Of a stretch of 64,000 nt of DNA, positions 54,223 through 62,822 are shown piece after piece. Location: assembly GCA_044349155.1 (NCBI GenBank), contig JBIKRQ010000003.1:1-64000 (forward strand), read 5' to 3'. The translations under genes and the position numbers were made by a program. The notes under the pieces are model-generated. The model was given only the letters and a program-made list of their open reading frames with translations, ran no database searches and was not told where the DNA came from. Every line of letters begins with the position of its first letter. Within the stretch, counting starts at the first letter, position 1. Source of the stretch: VGSZ01 sp044349155. GTDB taxonomy: Bacteria; Myxococcota; UBA727; VGSZ01.

Positions 54223-54357
54223 CGAGACTCCCGCGAACTACGTTCGACGCGTGCGTGGTCGCGCAAATCCCACTGTGGCGTCAAGCAACACACGTCACAC
54301 ACGTTCAGGAGCGCGTTGAGCTGCGCCGACTGTCTCGTCGGCCCGGTGTCTCACGCC

Positions 54358-56352
54358 TCACGACAGCTGGCGGTAGCGGCGGTGCGCCATGAACAGCACG
54401 AACACCAACGCGAAGGCCGCACCACCGCCGAGCCCGTATTTGCGCAGTCGGGCCGCGCGCACGGCGGCTTCGCGCTCGGCGACGGCGTCGAAGTCGGGGG
54501 CGGGGCAGTCTTTGTTGATGTCGCCAAAGGCGTTGGTGAACGGCACCACCGGTCCCTCTTTGACGTAGCGGTGCCACAGGCGCTGCACGTCGTCGGGGGA
54601 GCGATAGCCGTAGTGCGTGGCCTGACACAGCAACGCGGCAAACGCCTGCGAGCGTGGGGGCACGAGGTCGGCGGCTTGCTCGAGCAGCTTCATGGCCTTG
54701 AAGCGGTAGTGAAAACGCGCCGCGGGCACGACCGCCGACGCCGACACGCGCTGCTGCTCGTCGGTGCTCATCAGCGGCGATGGTGGTTGGGGCGGCAACG
54801 GGTGGCCGTCGTCGTCGGTGGGGACGTACGGTTCGTACACGCCGTCGTAGATGGCCCAGTCGGGTCCAAGCTCGCTGCCCATGAGCTGCAGGCCAGCGGT
54901 GCGCACGAGCTTCGCCTCGACGTGCAGATTGGCGGCCTGGCGCAGCTTTGTCGGCAGGTGGGCGGTGTCGGCGAAGGCGTCGGCGTGCAGCGACTGCAGC
55001 TGCTTCAACGTCGCCAGCAGCACCGGATCGTCGACGTACGCCACGGCTTCGTCGAGGCGATCGGCACGCACCAGCCGACGCGCCAGCAGCGATCGCAGCG
55101 ATGGCCGCTCGATGCTGTTGTGCTCGTCGTCGTTGGCCTTGTGCGGTGGGCGAGGTGCTGCGTGGGTGGGATGGTCGGCGAGAAACGCGATGAGCTCGTC
55201 GACGGTGAGCACCTGCTCGGCGACGTGGGCTGCGTCGTGCCACCACACGTCGTCTTCGAGGAAACGCTCGAGCGCGAAGGCGTACTCGCGCCGCGTCAGG
55301 GCCAACACACCAAGCTCGCCGACGACGCGCACGCGGGCGTGGATGTTTTGGTACTGCGGGTCGTCCTCGCCGGGCTGGTACGGCACCACCGGAAACGCGG
55401 CACTGGCCTTCGCCAACAACGTGCGCGCCTCGTCGAGGTTGCCCGCACGCATGGCCAACTTCGCGCGCACCCACGTGGCCAGCGGTGTGTCGGGGGCTTG
55501 CTGCACGATGCGCGCAGCCTCGTCGACGCGGCCCTGCCCGTACAACGCTGCCGCGAGTTGGTCGGCAGCGTCGACGTGGTCGAGGGCGACGAGCACGTCG
55601 AGGGCGCGGTTGGTGTTGTTGGGCCGCTCAACGGCGCGCGTGGCCCCGTACAGGTTCAGCAGGCGTTGCCCGATCGGCGTGGCCGCGGCTTTCGCGAGGC
55701 GCTCACCACCGTCGTCGATGATGGTGCGGGCCACCTGCAGCAACGAGATGGCACCAGCGGGATCGAAGCGCGCCTGACGCGCGTACAGCGTGATGGCCGT
55801 GGCGTCGTCGACGATGGTGCTGCCCGCGGGCGCGTGCCCCGGCAGGTACCAGCGCGCTTCTTCGCCAAGGCTTGCGGCGGCAAGGCCGAGCTCGTCGGGA
55901 TAGCCCTCGCTGGCGAGGGCGCGCACCTCGGCGAAGCGCGCGACCTCGCCCAGGCGCCCCAGCATGAACGCGGCCCACGTGCTGCGTTGACGACGTTCAT
56001 CGGGCGGCAGTTGCAACAGCGCCGTAAACGCCGCGCGGGCCGCGTCGTCGTCGTGCTTGTGAAACGCGGCGGCACCGGTGTCGTACAGCTCGCGCTCGCG
56101 GGCCCCGCCACGGTCGCGCGCACCAGCGGGTTCTTCGCCCACGGCGACAAACGACGGATCCGCGGGGGCGATGCCATCAGCGAGGTGCCGAACGTCGACG
56201 AGAAAGGGCTCGTCGATCGGTGCCTGCAGTGACTGCTCGCGGTCTTGCAGCAAGCTGGGTGGAAAGTCGGGCCCGCAGGCCACAGCGCGCGGCGTGTACG
56301 ACGACACACCCAAAGCGGCGATCAACAACGACGTGGTGAACGAAGCGCGCAT
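54358..56352 (-). CDS. Secreted TPR-like repeat protein with C-terminal membrane anchor
   Basis: A 664-residue protein. ATG 56352 opens a signal peptide (SLLIAALGVSSYTPRAVACG). The chain is a helical-repeat solenoid with TPR-like blocks (AAFHKHDDDAARAAFTALLQLPPDERRQ; ATWVRAKLAMRAGNLDEARTLLAKASAAFP) and several Trp-rich stretches. Near the end GGAAFALVFVLFMAHRRYRQLS is a single membrane helix with a positive tail, so most of the protein faces the periplasm. No family name assigned. The stop is 135 bp before the WGR start; the repeat copy 2 lies in its upstream region. Confidence 0.65.
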   Translation of the reverse strand: MRASFTTSLLIAALGVSSYTPRAVACGPDFPPSLLQDREQSLQAPIDEPFLVDVRHLADGIAPADPSFVAVGEEPAGARDRGGARERELYDTGAAAFHKHDDDAARAAFTALLQLPPDERRQRSTWAAFMLGRLGEVARFAEVRALASEGYPDELGLAAASLGEEARWYLPGHAPAGSTIVDDATAITLYARQARFDPAGAISLLQVARTIIDDGGERLAKAAATPIGQRLLNLYGATRAVERPNNTNRALDVLVALDHVDAADQLAAALYGQGRVDEAARIVQQAPDTPLATWVRAKLAMRAGNLDEARTLLAKASAAFPVVPYQPGEDDPQYQNIHARVRVVGELGVLALTRREYAFALERFLEDDVWWHDAAHVAEQVLTVDELIAFLADHPTHAAPRPPHKANDDEHNSIERPSLRSLLARRLVRADRLDEAVAYVDDPVLLATLKQLQSLHADAFADTAHLPTKLRQAANLHVEAKLVRTAGLQLMGSELGPDWAIYDGVYEPYVPTDDDGHPLPPQPPSPLMSTDEQQRVSASAVVPAARFHYRFKAMKLLEQAADLVPPRSQAFAALLCQATHYGYRSPDDVQRLWHRYVKEGPVVPFTNAFGDINKDCPAPDFDAVAEREAAVRAARLRKYGLGGGAAFALVFVLFMAHRRYRQLS

Positions 56353-56423
56353 CCACGGGCTGTAGCACAGCCCCGCAGCGTCGTCGGGCCGCTCATCCGC
56401 GATGGTCTTGATCTTGCCGGCTC

Positions 56424-56588
56424 GGGCGCGAGCGGAGCGCAGCGGAAATCGTGCGCCCGCGAGGGCAAAGTACATCCCGGTTCGGCTTGATGAAGCTGAG
56501 GCACGAAGCAATTCGGGCGCTCCGCGCCCGAATAGTATTGATTATTCAAACACTTGGCGAAGCGCCAAGTGTTTGAAATCAAGCCGAA
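56424..56588 (-). repeat. Composite repeat, copy 2 (parent element with 66-bp unit at site 1)
   Basis: It lies 6 bp after the chemoreceptor stop. Read on the minus strand it has the same outer flanks as copy 1, but the 66-bp double-hairpin unit (56510-56575, identical to 2209-2274 in all 66 positions) sits directly after the first GATTT, inside the 10-bp inverted repeat TTCGGCTTGA/TCAAGCCGAA (56481-56490 and 56579-56588). The block 56446-56509, which precedes the unit in copy 1, follows it here. Confidence 0.85.
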
Positions 56589-56594
56589 CTGGGA

Positions 56595-58631
56595 TCAGAG
56601 ACGGAAGCGCTGCAGGTGGCCCTGCAACACGGCGGCACGGCCCTGCAGTTGGCCCACGGTGCCGTCGAGCTGGGCAGCCGCGTCTGTACCCTGGCGAGCC
56701 GCCTGCTGCATCGCCACGACCGCCACGAGGACCTGGCGGGCCTCTTTGGTCTGCTGCTGCTGCGCTTTGCGCACCGAGGTGGCGGTGGCCGTGATTTCGC
56801 CCAGGGCTTCGCGCACCGCGTCGGAGCGGCTGCGCTGCTCGAGGGTGGAGCTCTCGACGGCGTGGGCCGTCTTTTTCATCTGGTGGGCGATGCCCAGCAG
56901 GCGATCGTTGTTCGTCGTTTGCGCCACAGCGCTGCGCGAAATGCGCGTGATCGACTCGGCGATGCGCTTGAGCTCGCTGTTGAGTTCGGCCGTATCTCTG
57001 GCCTGAGCCGTGGTGAGCGTGGCGATGTCGGCAGCGGCCGTCACCGACGCGGTGGCCGACGAAGCGATGCGCTGCAGGGCGGCGGCGGCTTCTTGACCGA
57101 GGCCAACGCCGACGTCGACCGCACTGATGCCGCGCTCCATGGCGACACGCGCGCGCTGCGATTGGCTTTGGATTTCCGCCAACAGCCCGCCGATTTCCGA
57201 CGTCGACGACGTGGTGCGCTGGGCGAGCGCTTTGATCTCGGCACCGATGACCGCAAACGCCTGGCCCTGCTCGCCGGCCTGCGCCGAGATGATGGCGGCG
57301 TTGAGCGAAAACAGCGTGGTCTGGTCGGCCACTTCGCGAATGACGTCGACGATGCCGTCGATGCGCGAGATGCGCGCGTCGAGGTCGCGGATCAAACCGG
57401 CCGCCGTTTGCGACGCGTGTTGGATTTCACCAATGCCGCGCATCGTTTCTTCGATGGCCTTCACGCCCGACAAAGCGTTGGCCTGCGTTTCCTTCGCACT
57501 CGTCGACGTGCGCGCGGCGGTGAGATCGATCTGGCGCGTGCTGGCATCGAGTGCAGCAATCGAGCGCAGCATGCGGCTCATCGCGTCGTCCTGGGCCTTC
57601 ACGACGGCGGCGGTCTCGTCGATCGAGCGCGCCATCTGCTCGACGGCAGCGGCGGTGTCAGACACCGACGACACGAGGGCGACCACCTGGGTGGCCACTG
57701 TGCCGTTGCTCTCCTGCATGTCGCTCACGTAGCGGTTCGTGCGATCCACACACCCATCGAGCGTGGACACCGCCGTCGACGCCACATCGAGGCTGCGCAA
57801 CGTCGACGTGGCCGTGGCCGAGGTTTCATCAGCACGCGCCAACACCGTGCTCGCACCATCGACCACGCGCACCGCCGTCGTCGACAAATGCGCTGAAATC
57901 TGCGGCAAGCCGAGGGCGGTTTCGTGCACCTCGAGCAGCAGCGCGCGCAGCTTGCCCACCATCTCTCTAAAGCTCTTGGCCACGAGGCCGGCTTCGTCGC
58001 CGGTGTCGACGCTGACATCGACGCGCAGGTCGCCGCCGGCCACCAGGCGGGTGGTCACATCAGCGAGGTGCCGCAGCGGCCGCGCCAGACGCACACCCAC
58101 CACCCAGCCCGCGAGCAAGCCGATGAGCACGATGATCAACGAGATGGTCATCAACGTCGCCGCACTCTTGTCGAGCCGCGACTGCAACGCGTCTTGCGAG
58201 AAGCCCAGATACAGGCGGCCACGCTGGGCCGGGTCCTTGGTGTCGACGTCGACGGCGACGTGCTGCACGAGCCCGACCTGCGACGACGACGGCCCACGCG
58301 CGACGGTGTGCAACTTCGCCGGCTCGGCCGGTGCGGGCGTGCCCGGACGAACCCAGCGGCCCAGCTCGCGGTTGCGCGCGACGACGACGCCGTACATGAC
58401 GTCGTCGACACTGCCGATGCCGCGCAGCAGCTCAGCGACCGCGGTTTCGTCGTCGAACTCCACGCCCGCCTGCACCGCGATGGCGAGTGCGGTGGCCACA
58501 CCATTGGCGCGACGGTCGGCCTGGTCGGAGGCGAGCATGGTCATCTGCCGCGGCACGGCCACCATGATCACCGCCACCATCAGGACGACGACGATCACGA
58601 TGGTGAGGCTCAGCTTGGCGCCGAGCGACAC
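56595..58631 (-). CDS. Methyl-accepting chemotaxis protein
   Basis: A 678-residue chemoreceptor. It has an N-terminal membrane helix (LTIVIVVVLMVAVIMVAV), a ~130-residue periplasmic domain, a second helix (ISLIIVLIGLLAGWVVGV), a HAMP region (RLARPLRHLADVTTRLVAGGDLRVDV) and a long signalling coiled coil. The hairpin tip reads VADQTTLFSLNAAIISAQAGEQGQAFAVIGAEIKALAQRT, close to the canonical motif but with LFSLNAAIISAQ in place of LLALNAAIEAAR. It is cotranscribed after the TonB receptor (23 bp) and the YfiR-like gene, suggesting it senses a signal coupled to that uptake system. Confidence 0.9.
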   Translation of the reverse strand: MSLGAKLSLTIVIVVVLMVAVIMVAVPRQMTMLASDQADRRANGVATALAIAVQAGVEFDDETAVAELLRGIGSVDDVMYGVVVARNRELGRWVRPGTPAPAEPAKLHTVARGPSSSQVGLVQHVAVDVDTKDPAQRGRLYLGFSQDALQSRLDKSAATLMTISLIIVLIGLLAGWVVGVRLARPLRHLADVTTRLVAGGDLRVDVSVDTGDEAGLVAKSFREMVGKLRALLLEVHETALGLPQISAHLSTTAVRVVDGASTVLARADETSATATSTLRSLDVASTAVSTLDGCVDRTNRYVSDMQESNGTVATQVVALVSSVSDTAAAVEQMARSIDETAAVVKAQDDAMSRMLRSIAALDASTRQIDLTAARTSTSAKETQANALSGVKAIEETMRGIGEIQHASQTAAGLIRDLDARISRIDGIVDVIREVADQTTLFSLNAAIISAQAGEQGQAFAVIGAEIKALAQRTTSSTSEIGGLLAEIQSQSQRARVAMERGISAVDVGVGLGQEAAAALQRIASSATASVTAAADIATLTTAQARDTAELNSELKRIAESITRISRSAVAQTTNNDRLLGIAHQMKKTAHAVESSTLEQRSRSDAVREALGEITATATSVRKAQQQQTKEARQVLVAVVAMQQAARQGTDAAAQLDGTVGQLQGRAAVLQGHLQRFRL

Positions 58632-58654
58632 AAGCCGGGGAGACGACTTCGCGT

Positions 58655-60661
58655 TCAGAGGGCAAACCGGTAGCGCGCCTTGAGCAGCACCTCGAAGGGC
58701 TCGGCCGGCAGCGGCGCGTGGTCGGCGTAGTAGGCCTGCGGCAACACGAACTTGTCGCCGAGGAGGTTGTACACACCGATGGAGGCATCGAGGCCATTCA
58801 CGCCGATGTCGCGCATGGCGACCACACCGTTGACGAGGGCCGTGGGGGCCTGCGCCTCAAACACCGGTGCTCCCTCTTCGGTGATCGACACCTGGCCATA
58901 GCGCTCGCTGCGCAAAGCAAATGTCGACGTCACCGACAGCTTCTCGATCGGCGAGTACGTGACACTGCCCGACACCTTGTGCTGCGGGAACGCCAGGTTC
59001 ATCGCCGGCTCACCTGGCACCTGGTAGATGTCGACTTCGTTCTTGCTCTCTGCGGAGTAAAACGCGTAGGCGAGGTTGACCTGTATATCTTTCAACTTCA
59101 TCAACGCTTCAAGTTCCACACCACGGCTACCCGTCTTGGTGAAGTTCTTGAAAGTATCAACACCATTCACTTCGTCGTATTTATAGATGATAGGGTCGTT
59201 GATGGTGATGTCGAACAGATTTCCGGTCACATACAGGAAGTCGGTGACCTGCAGGCCGGCTTCTGCTTCCAGTGCGCGGGCGTGCTCGGGCTTCACGTCG
59301 GGCGACGCGACGATATTGTAGATCGACGGCGCTTTGAATGCGCCTGACACGAGAAATTTCACGTGCATGCGGTCGAACACCTTCGTCAACGCCACGCGCG
59401 GAACGAAAGACCCACCGTACTCTGAGTGAAGTTCACCACGGGCGCCGGCGGTGAGGTTGAAGAAGCTGGTCTTCAGCAGCAACTGACCGAAAGCCGCACC
59501 GTTTTGGAAGGTGGGGCTGGCGCTTGAGGTGTCGATGTCGAGGGAGGTTAAGGTGGCCGCGACGTCGTCGAGCCCGTCTTGCACGTGGTCGATGAAGCCT
59601 TCGACACCACCGATGATGTTGACGTCGGCGGTGGGGTCCCACGACGTGGTGATACCCGCCTTGGCGCGGGTGGCGACCAGGTTGAGCTGGGTGGGCGGCT
59701 CGCTCGTGAGGTTGCGCCACGGGTTTTGCCGCTTGAGCTCGATGCGCGGCGTGATCGTGAGGTTCTCAAACGGCTTGAAGTTGTACTTCAGGTTCAAAAA
59801 CCACGCGGGGAAGTCCATCGAGTGGGCGCGGTCGAGGATCGCCGAGTAGCCGTCGCGTTCGGTGGTTCGGTAGTAGTCAAAGACGAAGCGGCCTTCGAAG
59901 CCCTTGAAGCGGGCACCGAGGTTCACGAAGGTCGGGTCGAGGTTCGACGAATCCGCCATGTTGTACGACTGGCCATTCACGTCGGTGAACGTGGCGTCGC
60001 TGCGGATGCCGCGGCCGGCGTAGACGTCGGCGGTGAGGTCGAGGCCGTCGAACAGCCCGCCGTTGATCGCCTGACCGTAGCTGATGCCACCATTCACGCG
60101 CGACAACGTCGTGGTGGTGCTGCCGATGCTGCCGTAGGCCCCCACGCTGCGACGGGTGGCGCCGTTGGTGGTGATGACGTTGATCACCGCGAGTTCCGCC
60201 GCACCGCCGTAGATGACCGAGCCCGGACCGCGGATGATTTCAATCCGGTCGATGTCGTTCATCGGGAAGTGATGACCAAAGACGGTCGTGTAGTAGAGCG
60301 TCTCGTTCATCTCGACGCCGTCCCACAGCAACAGCACCTTGCCCTCGTGGGCCCAGTTGCCGCGAAAGCCGATGCCGACCCCGCCGCTGACGTCGGTGGC
60401 CATCTCGAAGCCGGGCACCAGATGCAGCACATCGGTGAGGTCGCGCACGCCCATGCGTTCGAGCTCGGCCTGTGTGAGGACCGTGAGCACACCGGGCGAT
60501 TCGCGCAGGCGTGTGGCCTTCGTGGAGGCCACCGTGGTTGGGGTGTTCAGCAGCGCCTCGATGGGCAGCTGGTCAATGTCGGTGACGTCGACATCATCTT
60601 CAGCCTGCACAGCACCTGAGAGACTGCAGCAGGCCAGGAGGAGATATGGGCGGACCTTCAT
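58655..60661 (-). CDS. TonB-dependent outer-membrane receptor
   Basis: A 668-residue receptor with a signal peptide ending in GAVQA. The plug domain (residues ~35-160) has RLRESPGVLTVLTQAELERMGVRDLTDVLHLVPGFEM and IDRIEIIRGPGSVIYGGAAELAVINVITTNG, which are standard TonB-receptor signatures. The rest is a 22-strand-type barrel ending in Phe-Ala-Leu (YRFAL). A TonB box may be in DDVDVTDI. The ligand is unknown. It overlaps the YfiR-like gene by 4 nt. Confidence 0.93.
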   Translation of the reverse strand: MKVRPYLLLACCSLSGAVQAEDDVDVTDIDQLPIEALLNTPTTVASTKATRLRESPGVLTVLTQAELERMGVRDLTDVLHLVPGFEMATDVSGGVGIGFRGNWAHEGKVLLLWDGVEMNETLYYTTVFGHHFPMNDIDRIEIIRGPGSVIYGGAAELAVINVITTNGATRRSVGAYGSIGSTTTTLSRVNGGISYGQAINGGLFDGLDLTADVYAGRGIRSDATFTDVNGQSYNMADSSNLDPTFVNLGARFKGFEGRFVFDYYRTTERDGYSAILDRAHSMDFPAWFLNLKYNFKPFENLTITPRIELKRQNPWRNLTSEPPTQLNLVATRAKAGITTSWDPTADVNIIGGVEGFIDHVQDGLDDVAATLTSLDIDTSSASPTFQNGAAFGQLLLKTSFFNLTAGARGELHSEYGGSFVPRVALTKVFDRMHVKFLVSGAFKAPSIYNIVASPDVKPEHARALEAEAGLQVTDFLYVTGNLFDITINDPIIYKYDEVNGVDTFKNFTKTGSRGVELEALMKLKDIQVNLAYAFYSAESKNEVDIYQVPGEPAMNLAFPQHKVSGSVTYSPIEKLSVTSTFALRSERYGQVSITEEGAPVFEAQAPTALVNGVVAMRDIGVNGLDASIGVYNLLGDKFVLPQAYYADHAPLPAEPFEVLLKARYRFAL

Positions 60662-61236
60662 GGTGCTCCGGAAACTACAACGGCGACGCGCAGGAGGTTC
60701 GCGGCAAAACTGGCGCCCTCGCGCTCGGCAGCTGCCACGTTGACGAAGATCGTCGGTTTGTCGCCGACAGCTTCTACACCAAGTGCAACCCCGGCTTCGA
60801 CTGTGGCTCGCGATGCACCCATGGTGACCGCTTTTTGCTTCGCACAGGCCTGCAACACTTTCGTGAGTGTCTCGTCGGCGAGCCCCACCACGAACACCGC
60901 GTCGACCTTGCTGGCCGCGAACGCTGCTGCCAGCGCCTCAACCGTGGTGAGGGCGACACCCTGCACGCGCAACGGCAGGCCCGAGATTTTCAGGTCGCCC
61001 AGGGCCTTGAACCCCGCGATGTGCTTTTGGGCCGCAGCGGCACCCGCGGCGTCTTCGGCGCGCCAGACGACGGCGATATCGACCGCTTCACCTGCACGCG
61101 TGGCGAGGTTGCGGTCGTAGGCCAACGCCCGGGCCAAAATGGCCGCTTGCCGGTCTGCTGGCACCTGGGCAGCAGCCGGCAGCGCGGTGACCACAGCCAC
61201 CAGCACGAGCGTCAGGAAGGATCGAATGTGGCGCAA
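60658..61236 (-). CDS. YfiR/DUF4154-family periplasmic protein
   Basis: A 192-residue secreted protein from a TTG start (61236) with AAAGG about 9 nt upstream. The signal peptide is LTLVLVAVVTALPAAAQ. The DUF4154 pattern follows: ILARALAYDRNLATRAGEAVDIAVVW, then VDAVFVVGLADETLTKVLQACAKQKAVTMG and FVNVAAAEREGASFAANLLRVAVVV. YfiR in Pseudomonas is a periplasmic regulator of a HAMP-containing signalling protein. Here it heads an operon with a TonB receptor and a HAMP chemoreceptor, a recurrent grouping. Confidence 0.85.
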   Translation of the reverse strand: MRHIRSFLTLVLVAVVTALPAAAQVPADRQAAILARALAYDRNLATRAGEAVDIAVVWRAEDAAGAAAAQKHIAGFKALGDLKISGLPLRVQGVALTTVEALAAAFAASKVDAVFVVGLADETLTKVLQACAKQKAVTMGASRATVEAGVALGVEAVGDKPTIFVNVAAAEREGASFAANLLRVAVVVSGAP

Positions 61237-61305
61237 CTCCCACTACCTTTGACGCCAAAAACCGGGTTTGCAACGTCGTCGTGAAATGCAGATGTGGTGT
61301 AACCA

Positions 61306-61320
61306 CCCCATATTGTGGGG
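61306..61320. promoter_or_regulatory. Small palindrome before yfiR-like gene
   Basis: CCCCA at 61306-61310 pairs with TGGGG at 61316-61320, in the 116-bp gap between the methyltransferase stop and the YfiR-like start. It could be an operator or a weak hairpin. Confidence 0.3.
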
Positions 61321-61352
61321 AATTTGACCATTCGGACGGTTGTACGCCACGG

Positions 61353-62036
61353 TCATACCTGCACCGACGCGTGCAGACGCGGCCGCAGAAAGAACACGTG
61401 TTCGTCGACCTCTCTGACCCCTGCGGCAACGAAGCGCGGCCCCGGTGTGTCCGGACGGGTGGCCGCCAGCTCCACGACGAAATCGGCGCCGAAAACGCGC
61501 TCGACCTCGGCGGCATCGACCGACCACGGCGGGCCCGGCAGCTTGGACTGGTCATAAGCGAAGGTGACCAACACCATGAGTCCGTTGTCGGCGAGCACGC
61601 GGCGGAGGGTGCGTGCGTAGTCGAGGCGGCGGTCGGGATCGATGGCGACGAGGGCGGCGCGATCCCAGATGGCGTCGACGCGGCCACCGAGTTCGGCGGT
61701 GCTCAGCGCAAAAGCGTCGCCCTGCACGATGCGCAAACCAGCCACCTCGTGCAGCACCACCTCGCCCATGCGTGCCGACGTGGGCCGGCCTTCGAGGGCT
61801 GCTTCTTGTTCGGCGAAAAACGCCGCGACGGCTTCGCCGACAAACTCGCTGCCGACGACGTCGTGGCCGCGCTCGAAGAACCAGATGAGATCGAGGGTTT
61901 TGCCGCACAGCGGGATGTACACGCGCGGGCGGCCCGCGAAGGCGTCGGCGAACCGCACGAGCAGGTCGTGGGGGGCGGGTTGGTGAAACCCGATCTGGCC
62001 GGTGCGCCAGCGGTCGGCCCAGTCGTCGTGCTGCAT
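61353..62036 (-). CDS. tpm: Thiopurine S-methyltransferase family protein
   Basis: A 227-residue SAM-dependent methyltransferase. ATG 62036 has GAGG 7 nt upstream. The N-terminus WADRWRTGQIGFHQPAPHDLL is the TPMT signature. PRVYIPLCGKTLDLIWFFERGHDVVGSEFV is the SAM-binding motif, and DAIWDRAALVAIDPDRRLDYARTL matches the family. Bacterial members methylate selenium, tellurium or thiol compounds and give tolerance to them. It is divergent from yceI. Confidence 0.92.
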   Translation of the reverse strand: MQHDDWADRWRTGQIGFHQPAPHDLLVRFADAFAGRPRVYIPLCGKTLDLIWFFERGHDVVGSEFVGEAVAAFFAEQEAALEGRPTSARMGEVVLHEVAGLRIVQGDAFALSTAELGGRVDAIWDRAALVAIDPDRRLDYARTLRRVLADNGLMVLVTFAYDQSKLPGPPWSVDAAEVERVFGADFVVELAATRPDTPGPRFVAAGVREVDEHVFFLRPRLHASVQV

Positions 62037-62120
62037 GGTTTGCCTCGGATCGTTGCCTGCGGTCACAGCTTCTCAGGCGCCGTCGTACACCTCGTGCACC
62101 GCTTCTGCACAGCGGCGCGT

Positions 62121-62186
62121 GATTCGGACGCTCCGCGCCCGAATCGTGTTGATTTTTTCAAACGCTGGCGAAGCGCCAAGCGTTTG
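62121..62186 (-). repeat. Solo copy of the 66-bp double-hairpin unit, copy 3
   Basis: Read on the minus strand it has the same two hairpins and linker as 2209-2274, differing at about ten positions. At the stem of hairpin 1 a pair has changed on both sides (A-T to G-C: CAAACG with CGTTTG), which keeps pairing. The parent element is absent here. It lies between the divergent tpm and yceI starts, ending 30 bp before the yceI ATG. Confidence 0.8.
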
Positions 62187-62216
62187 AATCCACTTCTGCA
62201 GTGCCCGAGGTGTTTG

Positions 62217-62816
62217 ATGTTGAAAGCCGCCCGCGTCTCTTTGTCTGCGCTTGTCCTCGCCACGGTGGCGGTGTTTTCCCCGTCGGCAGCAGCGGCAACG
62301 TGGGACATCGACAGCACCCACTCGACGGTGGGCTTTGTGGTCAAGCACCTCGTGATCGCCAAGGTGCGCGGTCAGTTCAAGGCGTTTTCGGGCACGCTGC
62401 TGCTCGACGACAAAGACATCACGAAGTCGACCGTGACCGTGGCCATCGACCCTGGCAGCGTCGACACCGACAACGAGACCCGCGACAAGCACCTCAAGAG
62501 TGCGGACTTCTTCGACGTCGCCACCTTCAAGGAGATGAAGTTTGTCTCGACGAAAGTGGAGAAGGCGGGCGATGGCTTGAAGGTCACCGGCAACTTCACG
62601 CTGCACGGCGTGACGAAGCCGGTCGTGCTCGAGGTCGAAGGCCCCAGCGTCGAGGTGAAAGACCCTGGCGGCAACGCGCACGTCGCGTTTTCGGCCCACA
62701 CCACCATCAAGCGCGCCGATTTCGGCCTGACCTGGAACAAGGCCATCGAAGGCGGCAGCGTCGTGGGTGACGACGTGAAGATCGAACTCGAACTTGAGCT
62801 GAAGAACAAGCGCTGA
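62217..62816 (+). CDS. YceI-family periplasmic lipid-binding protein
   Basis: A 199-residue protein from ATG 62217 with GAGG 7 nt upstream. The signal peptide ends in SPSAAAA. The mature YceI lipocalin-like domain starts ATWDIDSTHSTVGFVVKHLVIAKVRGQFKAFSGTL and includes DKHLKSADFFDVATFKEMKFVS and GNFTLHGVTKPVVLEVE. The family binds polyisoprenoid-type lipids. The end is basic (ELKNKR). Expression may be affected by the repeat in its leader. Confidence 0.93.
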   Translation: MLKAARVSLSALVLATVAVFSPSAAAATWDIDSTHSTVGFVVKHLVIAKVRGQFKAFSGTLLLDDKDITKSTVTVAIDPGSVDTDNETRDKHLKSADFFDVATFKEMKFVSTKVEKAGDGLKVTGNFTLHGVTKPVVLEVEGPSVEVKDPGGNAHVAFSAHTTIKRADFGLTWNKAIEGGSVVGDDVKIELELELKNKR

Positions 62817-62822
62817 AGACCG

